Below are positions 7,848 through 16,612 of a stretch of 64,000 bases of DNA, one piece after another. The position numbers and the translations under genes were made by a program. Each line of letters starts with the position of its first letter. The first letter of the stretch is position 1. The notes beneath the pieces were generated by a model. That model did no database searches. It worked only from the letters and a program-made list of their open reading frames with translations, and had not been told where the DNA came from. Source of the DNA: CAYMPH01 sp964529415 (GTDB lineage: Bacteria > Spirochaetota > UBA4802 > UBA5550); contig CAZGWD010000013.1 of assembly GCA_964529415.1 (NCBI GenBank), positions 1 to 64,000 on the forward strand, given 5' to 3'.

Positions 7848-8987
7848 ATGAGCGATAATAAAAAATTTCTGTTTTTTTATCTGAAAACCGGAGGCGGGCA
7901 TTTTGCTCCGGCAAATTCAATCGCGCAATTTCTTGAAAAAAAGTTCAAAAACAAGGTTGATGTTGTTCTTGCAGACGGCCTTGAAAAGGGATTGCGCTTC
8001 GCGCACATTGGTCTTGAAAGCACTTACAGGTTCACCCAGTATCAGGCAAAATGGTTTTTTGAACTTTCATACGCAATAAATAAAATTGTGCCGTTCGCAG
8101 CTTTATCGATCTGGTTTGTTAATCTGTTCATTGAATATCACATGAAATATAAAATTTTTTCCGAAAAGCCCGACAGAATTGTTATATTCCATTTTTTTTT
8201 AATACGCACAGTTCTCAATACTCTTAAAAAAAATAATATTGATATACGCCCTCTTGTGGTGGTGACTGACCCATATACTGCTCCGCCGCTCTGGTTTATG
8301 CATAAAAACAAGGTTGATTACATTGTTTTCAGCAATGAAGTGCGCGACTTCGCAGTCAGCAGGAAAATTAATCCTGAGAATATTACTGTTTTTCCGTTCG
8401 TGCTGGACCGGAAATTTTCCATGCAGATTGAACCGCGTAAAATCAAGCCTTTGAAACAGAAACTTGGTTTTGACAAAAATAAAAAAATCGTTCTGATAAT
8501 GGGAGGCGGCGACGGCATTCCAAAAGGAAAACAGATTCTAAAGAAAATTCTGCTATCAAAACCTGACGCGCAGATTGTATTTGTTTGCGGACGAAATAAA
8601 AAATTATTCCGCTGGGCGAATATTTATAAAAATAAATATAACGCGCAGAATTTAACAATTTACAAATTCATTGATTTTGTTTATGAACTGCTGAATGTTT
8701 CAGATCTTGTTATTACAAAATGCGGAGCTTCAACATTCATGGAAATACTTTTTGCCGGAAAAATTCCTTTAATAAACAGTTTTATCTGGGAACAGGAAAA
8801 GGGTAATGTGGAATTTGTTGAAAGAAATGAGCTCGGCATTTATGAACCAAATGTTAACAGGCTGCCGGAAATTATAAACAGGCTCATAACAGATGAAAAG
8901 CTGTATAAATTTTATATTGATAATATAAAAAAAGCACAACTGATGAACGGCGCAGAAGCTGTTTCCGAATTCATTTACAGGTACTGA
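7848..8987 (+). CDS. MGDG synthase/diacylglycerol glycosyltransferase-like protein
   Basis: The 379-residue protein has YLKTGGGHFAPANSIAQFL at residues 11-29, the acceptor-side loop of MGDG synthase and UgtP-type enzymes. The donor half shows LIMGGGDGIPKGKQI and then DLVITKCGASTFMEILFAGK, the classic family-28 signature. Such enzymes add sugar to diacylglycerol at the inner membrane face. It starts 5 bp after the previous glycosyltransferase and ends 5 bp before an exported protein gene, so the three form an operon. Confidence 0.72.
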   Translation: MSDNKKFLFFYLKTGGGHFAPANSIAQFLEKKFKNKVDVVLADGLEKGLRFAHIGLESTYRFTQYQAKWFFELSYAINKIVPFAALSIWFVNLFIEYHMKYKIFSEKPDRIVIFHFFLIRTVLNTLKKNNIDIRPLVVVTDPYTAPPLWFMHKNKVDYIVFSNEVRDFAVSRKINPENITVFPFVLDRKFSMQIEPRKIKPLKQKLGFDKNKKIVLIMGGGDGIPKGKQILKKILLSKPDAQIVFVCGRNKKLFRWANIYKNKYNAQNLTIYKFIDFVYELLNVSDLVITKCGASTFMEILFAGKIPLINSFIWEQEKGNVEFVERNELGIYEPNVNRLPEIINRLITDEKLYKFYIDNIKKAQLMNGAEAVSEFIYRY

Positions 8988-8992
8988 ATAAT

Positions 8993-9805
8993 ATGAGAAA
9001 AATTATTTTTTTTGTTTTACTGGCTTTTTCTTCGTCTGTATCCTATGCAGCAGCTGCCGGTGATTTTTTTTCAAAGGATGAAATTGATTATGTTTCAGGC
9101 GGGAATATTATTACCCTGGTACGTCTTAAATATAATAATGATATAATATCGGATGAAAGATTTAAAAATCAGCCAATTCATCTTAAAAACAATTACGCTC
9201 CATCCTGGGTTAATGCAGGCGAAATGATTTCAATTGAGAAGGGTTTTATTCCATATAAAAATGATGCAGTTTCAAATCTCAGATTTTATAATGGGCTTCT
9301 TTCCTATTCATCTCTTGCAGGAATGAAATACTATTCACATAAAGCGCGTTCTGTTGAACCGTTTATTTTAAAAGCATACAGAATTGATTCACCTGAAAAT
9401 CAGTCGCAGATAAAAGATATTATAGCTGATAAAATTGAAAATAGGAAAACAAATTATTTTTTAATGTCTGATAATAAATTCGGAGATCTTGTTTTCAGAA
9501 GCGAACTATACAGCGAAGGAAATAATTTTATTTTAAAAAATATCTGTGTTTATCCGATAAAAAAATTCGGCGTAAAAATTAATGACAGCGGAGAGTATGC
9601 TACGATCAGTTATTTTATATATGATATCAGGCTGAAAGGATATTTTTATTATACTGTGAGCGCTCTGAGGATAAAAAGCGATTTTTTCCTGAAAATAAAT
9701 GCGATCAGTCCGAAAGGCTTCGGCAACAGGCTCAGGGCCGGATCAGTTCACCTTGTTAAGAATCTTGGAATTGACTGGAGCGGTAAAATAAAGGCGTTTG
9801 AATAA
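8993..9805 (+). CDS. Exported protein of unknown function
   Basis: The 270-residue protein has a signal peptide (MRKIIFF start, hydrophobic to residue 17, likely cut near YAAAAG). The mature part is Tyr-, Ile- and Lys-rich with no motif I recognise. It is the third gene of the glycosyltransferase operon, which hints at a role in envelope lipid handling. The 115 bp after its stop hold no clear terminator before the convergent corA. Confidence 0.5.
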   Translation: MRKIIFFVLLAFSSSVSYAAAAGDFFSKDEIDYVSGGNIITLVRLKYNNDIISDERFKNQPIHLKNNYAPSWVNAGEMISIEKGFIPYKNDAVSNLRFYNGLLSYSSLAGMKYYSHKARSVEPFILKAYRIDSPENQSQIKDIIADKIENRKTNYFLMSDNKFGDLVFRSELYSEGNNFILKNICVYPIKKFGVKINDSGEYATISYFIYDIRLKGYFYYTVSALRIKSDFFLKINAISPKGFGNRLRAGSVHLVKNLGIDWSGKIKAFE

Positions 9806-9920
9806 GGGAATTTCGTTAAATCATTTTTTATACCCATTTCTCCAAATTTTTTTATTCCTTAACTTAATGGCATTGAACCGAAGAGGGGGTAAAAACTAAT
9901 TTATTGAGTTTCTCATAAAC

Positions 9921-10991
9921 CTAAAACAGTTTTTTCCTTTTAAAATAAATAAACATTACTCCTATAACTATAATCATCATTAAAACAGATACAAAAAATC
10001 CCCATTCCCAGTTTAGTCCCGGCAGGTTTTTAAAATTCATCCCGAAAATACCTGTTATGAATGTCAGAGGAATGAATATTGTAGCAATGGTTGTAAGCAC
10101 CTTGATTGTTTCATTCATTTTTATATTAATGCTGGAAAGATAGATCTCTATCATGTCTGAAACCATGTCCTGAAACGAGTCAATGATTTCCACCACCTGG
10201 ATCACATGGTCGTATATGTCTCTGTAATACGGGAGAGTGTCATCTTCAATCAAATCAACTTCGCCGTGAATAATGTTGATCAGAATTTCCCTCAAAGGCC
10301 AGATGGATTTTCTTATAAACATGATGTCTTTTTTTATTTTGTGAATCCTGGACAAATTCTCCTGGGTGTGTTCATCCATAATTGTGCTTTCAAATAAATC
10401 GATCTGAATGTCAATTTTTTCAATTTCAACAAAATAATGATCCACGATGGCGTCCATTATGGAATAGACCAGAAAATCAGCTCCCTTAAATCTGATCTTG
10501 CCTTTTTTATTTTTGATTCTTTCTGTTATCTGGTAAAGGGTTTTGCTGTCTGCTTCATGGAATGTAATTACCTTGCCTTTTTTAAGAATTATGCTTATCT
10601 GTTCAGACTTGATATCAAGGGAGTCTTTATCGGAATAAAGATTGCTGAGTATTAAAAAGAAATAATCGCTGTATTCTTCGAGCTTCGGCCTTTGCGATGA
10701 ATTTGCGATGTCCTCAAGAACAAGGCTGTCAATTTTAAAAACCTGGCCGACTTTTTCAATAATTTCGGTATTGTTGATTCCGTATATTTTTGTCCAGGAT
10801 ACGCCATTATCTTTTATTTTGGATGTAATTGGAGTTTTAGGGCCGTCTTCCAATGAAAAGTCGTCCGCATCGTATTCAATAAGGGAAAGGGATACTGGCT
10901 TATTGGTTGCTTCTCCTGTGTAAATAACAGTTTCCGGAGGCAGTCCTGATTTTTTTGAGATTCTTTTTGTTATTCTGCTCATGCTGATCAT
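9921..10991 (-). CDS. corA: CorA-type Mg2+/Co2+ transporter
   Basis: The 356-residue protein has a long cytosolic N-terminal domain with the long helix typical of CorA (about residues 190-290). Two C-terminal membrane segments follow, with the diagnostic GMN motif in GIFGMNFKNLPG between them. The tail is positively charged (FKRKKLF). CorA forms pentameric channels for divalent cations. Two ATGs lie 9 bp apart (10991 and 10982) without a clear ribosome site, so the start is uncertain by three residues. The gene stands alone and is divergent from the ACP operon. Confidence 0.93.
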   Translation of the reverse strand: MISMSRITKRISKKSGLPPETVIYTGEATNKPVSLSLIEYDADDFSLEDGPKTPITSKIKDNGVSWTKIYGINNTEIIEKVGQVFKIDSLVLEDIANSSQRPKLEEYSDYFFLILSNLYSDKDSLDIKSEQISIILKKGKVITFHEADSKTLYQITERIKNKKGKIRFKGADFLVYSIMDAIVDHYFVEIEKIDIQIDLFESTIMDEHTQENLSRIHKIKKDIMFIRKSIWPLREILINIIHGEVDLIEDDTLPYYRDIYDHVIQVVEIIDSFQDMVSDMIEIYLSSINIKMNETIKVLTTIATIFIPLTFITGIFGMNFKNLPGLNWEWGFFVSVLMMIIVIGVMFIYFKRKKLF

Positions 10992-11124
10992 TAATAAATG
11001 ATAATATTTTATAAGTCAAGAAAATAAGCCCTTTGAAAATTTTTTGGTTGTAAAGTAAATTATTATTGCCATTATTTGAGTGTTTTCAGGCTATATATTT
11101 TAATTGATCAAAAAGGTGCTTAAC

Positions 11125-11157
11125 ATCCCCGTTTCTTACACATTTGTGTAAAGAATA
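11125..11157 (+). repeat. Half copy of the dispersed hairpin family
   Basis: The ATCCCC...TTTCTTACACA end of the hairpin family seen at 16461, 19061 and 36900 occurs here. It is followed at once by the family's other terminus, GTGTAA, so only the tips remain (CTTACACATTTGTGTAAAG). It lies 45 bp upstream of the ACP start. Confidence 0.45.
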
Positions 11158-11201
11158 GAGTATTGTAATGAGTAATAAAAAACGCCGGAGGCTGAAAATT
11201 C

Positions 11202-11459
11202 ATGACAAGAGATGAGATTTTAAAAAAAATCCTTGAGATAATGGAAAAAGACTTTGAAATAGTAAATCCGGATCTTGATGCAAATATGAATGAAAAATAC
11301 GGATTCGACAGTATTGATGCCATAGAACTACTTGAGTATATAGAGGAAATTATCGGCTCTCCTCTAACTCACGATGAAAAAAAGAAAGCCATGGATATCA
11401 GGAATATAAATAATATCTGTGATTATGTTTTTGATATTGCAAAAAATAGAGGAATTTAA
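11202..11459 (+). CDS. Acyl carrier protein
   Basis: The 85-residue protein has the carrier-protein four-helix pattern. The phosphopantetheine attachment serine is S37 in YGFDSIDAIELLEYIEE; the usual DSL is DSI here. It is followed 8 bp later by a ketosynthase and then by an acyltransferase, so it is probably the dedicated carrier of a small lipid pathway rather than the housekeeping AcpP, whose fab neighbours are absent. An unusual hairpin repeat remnant lies just upstream. Confidence 0.88.
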   Translation: MTRDEILKKILEIMEKDFEIVNPDLDANMNEKYGFDSIDAIELLEYIEEIIGSPLTHDEKKKAMDIRNINNICDYVFDIAKNRGI

Positions 11460-11467
11460 TATATAAT

Positions 11468-12706
11468 ATGAGCAGAAGAGTTGTAATAACAGCAGAATCA
11501 GCTATCACTCCGATTGGACGGACAAAAGATGAGATAGTTAATTCCCTGAAAACCGGAAAGTCGGGAGTTGCAAAAATGAAGCCCGGCGGATTCATGGAGG
11601 AATATCTCCATTCCAAGGTATTCGGCACTGTATCATATGATATTGAATATGATTTTGACAGAAAATACAGAAAAACATTAAGCCCTGTATCATTTTACGC
11701 ATGCCAGGTAGCCAAAGAGGTACTGGAGAAATCCGGTCTACCGAAAGAATATTACGGGTCTGGCAGAATGGGTGTTGCTTTCGGTTCCATTCATGGCAGT
11801 CCGAGCGTTCAAAGAGGCATATACGAATCGTTTCTTGACAAGTCTAAATCAGGGAAGCCTACAGTCAGCGCAACAGACTATCTTAAATCAATGGTTCATA
11901 CCACTGCTGTAAATATTACGAGAATGTTCGGAATTACAGGAAGAGTTATATCCTCATGCACAGCGTGTACAACGAGCAGCCAGTCGATCGGCTACGGCTA
12001 TGAGGCAGTAAAATTCGGAATGCAGGATGCCATGATATGCGGAGGTGCTGACGAATATGACACCACAACTGTGGGCGTATTTGACAATCTTGTAGCATGT
12101 TCAGTTGACTTCAATGACACGCCTCATCTGACTCCCAGACCGTTTGATACCAGAAGGGACGGCCTTGTGGTTGGCGAGGGTGCAGGTGCTATTTTGCTTG
12201 AGGAATATGAATCAGCAAAAAAAAGGGGAGCGAATATTTTAGCTGAAGTAATAGGTTTTTCATGCGGGAACAACGGAGGTGATCTTATACTTCCCAATGC
12301 TGACGGAGTGAGGCAGACTATTCTTGCAGGTCTTGAAAATGCAGGGATAAAGCCCGGAGATGTGGATTTTATCAGCGCTCATGCAACAGCTACACGCATG
12401 GGAGATATAGTTGAAGCCCAGGCAATACATTCAGTATATGGAGATGACGGCCCTTATGTATCAGGACTTAAAAGTTATATGGGTCATACAATGAGTGCGT
12501 GCGGTGTTATTGAAACAATACTCAGTCTGTATATGATCCAGGAAGGCTTTATAGCCCCCACTCTTAACCTGGATGAAGTTGATGAAAGGTGCCCTAATAT
12601 AAAACACGTTTTATCCCAGGTTGATAAACAGATAAATATTGCCTCGATTCAGAATTTCGCTTTCGGCGGAGTAAACACGAGTCTTTTTATAAAAAGAATG
12701 GATTGA
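11468..12706 (+). CDS. Beta-ketoacyl-ACP synthase, FabF/KAS II-like
   Basis: The 412-residue protein has an intact condensing-enzyme active site: C167 in CTACTTSSQ, H305 in SAHATATRMGD, K335 and H340 in KSYMGHTMSACG. The C-terminal NFAFGGVNTSLF matches the family NxxFGGxN end. The protein extends ACP-bound acyl chains by condensation with malonyl-ACP. Unlike FabF the second histidine segment is HATAT rather than HGTST, which suggests an accessory ketosynthase. It is flanked by an ACP and a PlsC homolog. Confidence 0.85.
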   Translation: MSRRVVITAESAITPIGRTKDEIVNSLKTGKSGVAKMKPGGFMEEYLHSKVFGTVSYDIEYDFDRKYRKTLSPVSFYACQVAKEVLEKSGLPKEYYGSGRMGVAFGSIHGSPSVQRGIYESFLDKSKSGKPTVSATDYLKSMVHTTAVNITRMFGITGRVISSCTACTTSSQSIGYGYEAVKFGMQDAMICGGADEYDTTTVGVFDNLVACSVDFNDTPHLTPRPFDTRRDGLVVGEGAGAILLEEYESAKKRGANILAEVIGFSCGNNGGDLILPNADGVRQTILAGLENAGIKPGDVDFISAHATATRMGDIVEAQAIHSVYGDDGPYVSGLKSYMGHTMSACGVIETILSLYMIQEGFIAPTLNLDEVDERCPNIKHVLSQVDKQINIASIQNFAFGGVNTSLFIKRMD

Positions 12707-12714
12707 TTTAAAAC

Positions 12715-13482
12715 ATGCCTCAAATCCTTTTTGTTCCGATAAAATTTTTATCTGATTTATTTTTAACTTTAATTCTCTGGCTGTATTTTATAGCGGCAGG
12801 AACTTTATCTCTTGTTTTATATTCAAGTGTATATATTTTTTCAAAAGACAGGGGATCATCATTTCAGTTTCTCAGCAGTTATTTTTATAAAGGTTTTTTC
12901 AAACTTGCAGCATTAATTGTTCCAGGATTGAAAATATCTATAGATGAAGGAATTGATAAAATTTCATCTTCAGTAATTATCTGCAATCATATATCATATC
13001 TTGATCCAATACTTCTTATATCCATAAATAAAAAACAGAAAACAATAATAAAAGGTACTTTTTTCAAAGTGCCGGTTTTCGGCTGGATAGTTAAAAATTC
13101 CGGTTATATCCCTTCCTCCAGTTCGGATATTTTCAATTTAAAAAATTCTGAAATGATATCAGAACTAAAAGATTATATAAAATCCGGCGGCAATATTTTT
13201 ATTTTTCCTGAAGGCACAAGAAGCAAAGACGGCAGCCTCGGCCGTTTTAAAAAAGGCGCGTTCAGCATAGCAAAAATTACCGGAGCTTCAATATCAGTTC
13301 TGCAGATTAAAAATACTGGCAAACTTTTTATTCCCGGAAGGTTCCTGTTTAATACGCTGGTGGATAATAAAATATCAGTGAAAGTTTTAAAAACTTTTCT
13401 GCCGGATTATTCCAGTGCGGAATTTTCTGCAAGTTCATTATCTGAAGAGGTTAGAAGTATTTTTTTGAAAACAGGGGATTAA
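12715..13482 (+). CDS. 1-acyl-glycerol-3-phosphate acyltransferase (PlsC family)
   Basis: The 255-residue protein has two N-terminal hydrophobic stretches and the acyltransferase motifs NHISYLDP (HX4D, about residues 92-99) and FPEGTRSKDG (about residues 162-171). The family transfers acyl groups to lysophosphatidic acid or related lysolipids. It starts 8 bp after the ketosynthase stop. In this operon the acyl donor may be the neighbouring ACP loaded by the ketosynthase. Confidence 0.85.
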   Translation: MPQILFVPIKFLSDLFLTLILWLYFIAAGTLSLVLYSSVYIFSKDRGSSFQFLSSYFYKGFFKLAALIVPGLKISIDEGIDKISSSVIICNHISYLDPILLISINKKQKTIIKGTFFKVPVFGWIVKNSGYIPSSSSDIFNLKNSEMISELKDYIKSGGNIFIFPEGTRSKDGSLGRFKKGAFSIAKITGASISVLQIKNTGKLFIPGRFLFNTLVDNKISVKVLKTFLPDYSSAEFSASSLSEEVRSIFLKTGD

Positions 13483-13502
13483 CCGCTTGCCGGGCGGACT
13501 TG

Positions 13503-13548
13503 TGCTGAGCGAAGTCGAAGTAGCTGAGCGAAGTCGAAGTAGCTGAGG
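13503..13548. repeat. 19-bp tandem repeat, 2.4 copies
   Basis: The unit AGCTGAGCGAAGTCGAAGT occurs at 13503-13521 (first base T) and 13522-13540, with a partial third copy to 13548. It sits between the plsC-like gene and the DUF2157 genes and is more GC-rich than its surroundings. Confidence 0.7.
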
Positions 13549-13636
13549 CAAAACTTTTTTCCTTGACTAAATCTCAAGACTGGTGTTTAAATAATTCCGG
13601 AATCAATAATTGCTTTAAAAAAATAAAATATAAGTG

Positions 13637-14617
13637 ATGCCGGATATGAACCAGTCTATACTTGATGAACTGTATCAGAATAAATTTATTTCCAAAGAAC
13701 AGAAAGCCCATATTGAAGAAAATGCCTCGAAGAAAAATTTTTCTCTTTTCTGGGAGCTCCGGACTTTTCTGTATCTTGGAGTGACTTTGCTCAGTACAGG
13801 AGTCGGAATTGCAATTTATAAAAATTTTGAATATATAGGCCATGGAGCTTTAATTTCGCTTATTGCAATTTTATGTGCAGCATCTTTTTATTATGCCTTT
13901 TCTCACAGGCTTCCCTACTCAAATGAAAAAACAGCAAACCCTTCGCCTTTCAGCGATTATTCCCTGCTGTTATCATGCCTGCTGTTTCTTTCTCTTGAAG
14001 GATATCTGCAATATCAATATACTGTTTTTGGACAAAGTTACAGGCTTGCTGTTTTTATTCCTTCAGTCATATTTTTTATTATAGCCTATTACTTTGATCA
14101 TCTTGGAGTATTGTCTCTTGCTTTAACTGGTCTTACTGCCTGGGTTGGAATTTCAGTCAATCCACTGGATATGACCAATCCTTTTTCAAAGATAGAGACT
14201 GTAACTGTGGTATCTGTCTTTTATGGAATAGCATTAACAACAGCTGCAGCGCTTTTAAATTATAAAAATATCAAGAAGCATTTTACATTTACAATCTATA
14301 ACTTCGCTGCAACGGTTCTTTTCATTTATAGTCTTGCCGGAGTTTTCCGTGAGGATTACAGGGTATTTTATTTTTTTGCACTGATCGGCGCAGCTGTATT
14401 TTTTATCTATTATGCGCGCAAGGAACAGTCTTTGTATTTCCTCCTTATTTCAGTTGTTTACCCTTATATTGGCATTACATATATATTTTTTAAATTTATA
14501 TTATCCGGAATAAAAAACGATGCCGTATTGTGGTATGGTTTTTTATATTTTATTGTTTCCTGCGTGATGGTTATTCTTTTCTTTTTAAATTATAAAAAAT
14601 TAATAGGAAAAACTTAA
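13637..14617 (+). CDS. DUF2157-like integral membrane protein
   Basis: About 326 residues. The N-terminal 40 residues are soluble and helical (LDELYQNKFISKEQKAHIEE), as in DUF2157 proteins, followed by eight to ten membrane segments. ATG at 13637 is preferred over the overlapping GTG at 13634; no clear ribosome site decides. The stop abuts the ATG of the next membrane protein. The family has no established function. Confidence 0.6.
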   Translation: MPDMNQSILDELYQNKFISKEQKAHIEENASKKNFSLFWELRTFLYLGVTLLSTGVGIAIYKNFEYIGHGALISLIAILCAASFYYAFSHRLPYSNEKTANPSPFSDYSLLLSCLLFLSLEGYLQYQYTVFGQSYRLAVFIPSVIFFIIAYYFDHLGVLSLALTGLTAWVGISVNPLDMTNPFSKIETVTVVSVFYGIALTTAAALLNYKNIKKHFTFTIYNFAATVLFIYSLAGVFREDYRVFYFFALIGAAVFFIYYARKEQSLYFLLISVVYPYIGITYIFFKFILSGIKNDAVLWYGFLYFIVSCVMVILFFLNYKKLIGKT

Positions 14618-15874
14618 ATGATTGTTTATAATTCCAAATGGCTTGATAATCTCAGGATAAAGCAGGAAGCTTTTGATTATTTTAAAAAGAAATGGATTGA
14701 TGCAGCTCAATTCGAGTCGATAAAAAATAATTTCCCTGAATCTTTTTATATTCCAAATATATTCATCAGAATCGGACTTTTTATATTTACTGTAATATTG
14801 ATAAGTGCTATATTGGGACTCCTGTCTATACCATTAATCGATGCTTTTAAAAGAGGAAATGATTATGGTATTGTATTTATAATATACAGCATTTTAACAG
14901 CAGCAGCATTATTCGGAATTGTTGTTTTTTATGATAAAAAAATTTATAAAGCAGGCATGGATGATGCATTGCTTTATATAGCTTTAATATTGGCCGGTAC
15001 AGGAATATATATTGTAACTGATGTTAAGGATCCTCTGCTGTTTTTAATAATAATATTCCCCTTATTGGTAATTTCTGCAATTTTATTTTCAGATATGCTT
15101 GTATCAGCTGCTTCATATTTGTGCTTCTTTGCCATGATATTTTTATTTTTAATTAAATTTCAAATTGGTAAATTAATTCTTCCTTTTGTTATAATTTTAA
15201 CCGGAGTATTTTTTTATTTAATTATACAGAAGGCATTAAAAATAAAGAAACTGCGGTTCTGGACTGAAAGCCTGACTGTTCTTAAAATACTTGTTCTGCT
15301 TACAATTTATCTCGGCGGAAATTATTTTGTTGTCAGAGAAGCAAATAATATTCTGCAGCAGAAAGCGCATGCTGATTATAGAAATTCAGCTGCCTATAGT
15401 GAGAACGATGATCTTGAAAAAGAAAATAAAACAGAACTGGATTCTAAAAAGCCTGTTTTACCTTTGTCATTCATTTTTTATCTGACAACTATCCTGATTC
15501 CGGTATTCTATATTTTTAAAGCTCTCAGGGATAAAGACCGGATTTTTCTATTAGTGGGACTCGTTATACTTGTAGCTTCTGTTTTAACCTTCAGGTACTA
15601 CTTCAGCATTGCACCTCCGGAAATAGCTCTCACAGCTGCAGGAATTGTGCTGATTGCACTGGCTTATCTGGCGATCAGGTTTCTGAAAACTCCAAGGTAT
15701 GGACTTTGCTACCAGGAAGATGAGGATAAGCCGTTTTCAGATATTGGAGTGAATCTCGATATGGAAGCTGTTATCATATCAAAAACTTCCGGCCAGACGC
15801 AGGTGAATCCGTCAGATGCATTCAAGGGATCAGGCGGTACTTTTGGCGGCGGCGGCAGCAGTGGGAATTTTTAA
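14618..15874 (+). CDS. DUF2157-like membrane protein with Gly-rich tail
   Basis: The 418-residue protein has a soluble start resembling DUF2157 and about ten hydrophobic segments. A hydrophilic loop near residues 250-280 is rich in Asn, Asp, Glu and Lys. The C-terminal tail ends in GGTFGGGGSSGNF. Such Gly/Ser tails also occur on TPM-domain and membrane-stress proteins, but no function follows from that. Its ATG directly follows the upstream stop and its end overlaps the next gene by 14 bp. Confidence 0.55.
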   Translation: MIVYNSKWLDNLRIKQEAFDYFKKKWIDAAQFESIKNNFPESFYIPNIFIRIGLFIFTVILISAILGLLSIPLIDAFKRGNDYGIVFIIYSILTAAALFGIVVFYDKKIYKAGMDDALLYIALILAGTGIYIVTDVKDPLLFLIIIFPLLVISAILFSDMLVSAASYLCFFAMIFLFLIKFQIGKLILPFVIILTGVFFYLIIQKALKIKKLRFWTESLTVLKILVLLTIYLGGNYFVVREANNILQQKAHADYRNSAAYSENDDLEKENKTELDSKKPVLPLSFIFYLTTILIPVFYIFKALRDKDRIFLLVGLVILVASVLTFRYYFSIAPPEIALTAAGIVLIALAYLAIRFLKTPRYGLCYQEDEDKPFSDIGVNLDMEAVIISKTSGQTQVNPSDAFKGSGGTFGGGGSSGNF

Positions 15875-16376
15875 AAAAGCAGTTCTGATTTTTTTTATTT
15901 TTTCCGCAGCTATAAATTCTGCGGAAATTTCCGAAGCTGAAAAAAATTATCTTACTCTTACTGATTATTTCAACAGATATAATAATATTATTTTTTTCCC
16001 CAGGAAATCTGATGAAAGACGGCTCAGGGCGATTCTGACCGATTTGATTGGAAAAGAAATAAAGACAGATTCCAGTTTTGTTCTGATTTCACCAGAGGGG
16101 TTATATGATCATGGTGTAACCGGCTTGGTACGCTCTGACCGCTGGCTTAAGGTTTTGGGTCCTCTTGACAGCGATTCTGTAACAGGTATCATAGGTAAAG
16201 ATACTGATATGCTTAAAATGTGGTGGCGCTCCGGGAGGCTTGTTGCTGTTTCCGGAAAAGTGAAACGATTTAAGCTTGCTGCAGATGCAGGCGGTAATCT
16301 TGTAGAACTTTATCTGCATAAAATAAAATTAATTGATCCGGAAAAAAAACTTGATCAAAAGCCGATAAAAAAGTGA
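15861..16376 (+). CDS. GDYXXLXY-like exported protein
   Basis: The GTG at 15861 gives a 171-residue protein with a clean signal peptide (MGIFKKAVLIFFIFSAAINS). A longer reading from 15816 would put an Ala-rich run in front of it and overlap the upstream gene by 59 bp. The mature part fits the small exported proteins that often accompany DUF2157 genes. The link to the GDYXXLXY family is inferred from position and size; the name-giving motif is not obvious. Confidence 0.45.
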   Translation: MGIFKKAVLIFFIFSAAINSAEISEAEKNYLTLTDYFNRYNNIIFFPRKSDERRLRAILTDLIGKEIKTDSSFVLISPEGLYDHGVTGLVRSDRWLKVLGPLDSDSVTGIIGKDTDMLKMWWRSGRLVAVSGKVKRFKLAADAGGNLVELYLHKIKLIDPEKKLDQKPIKK

Positions 16377-16460
16377 TGATCCATTTTTATTAAAAATGAA
16401 ACACAGGTGTTTATGAAGTTTTAAGCTTTTTTCTCTAACGATTGACTTCTATTCTATAAT

Positions 16461-16561
16461 GTATAAGAAAGGGGGGATAGAAGAGATATATGAGATGATG
16501 GAGATAATAAAATAATAAATATCTCCCTGATCTCTTAAATCCCCTTATCTCCTGTTCTTAA
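16461..16561 (+). repeat. Dispersed hairpin repeat, copy 1
   Basis: This imperfect palindrome begins GTATAAGAAAGGGGGGATAG and ends TTATCTCCTGTTCTTA, with purine-rich left and pyrimidine-rich right arms that can pair. It ends 51 bp upstream of glmS. It shares end sequences and GGGGATA/TATCCCC blocks with copies at 19061 and 36900. The 236-bp gap 16377-16612 contains no gene. Confidence 0.65.
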
Positions 16562-16612
16562 GCAATTATGGGAATTTTAAGAAAGGGTAAAATTTTTTAA
16601 CAGGCGGTTGAT

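Noticed and set aside
16377..16612. glmS ribozyme in the glmS leader
   Set aside because: No ribozyme core is recognisable; the leader is filled by the dispersed hairpin repeat.
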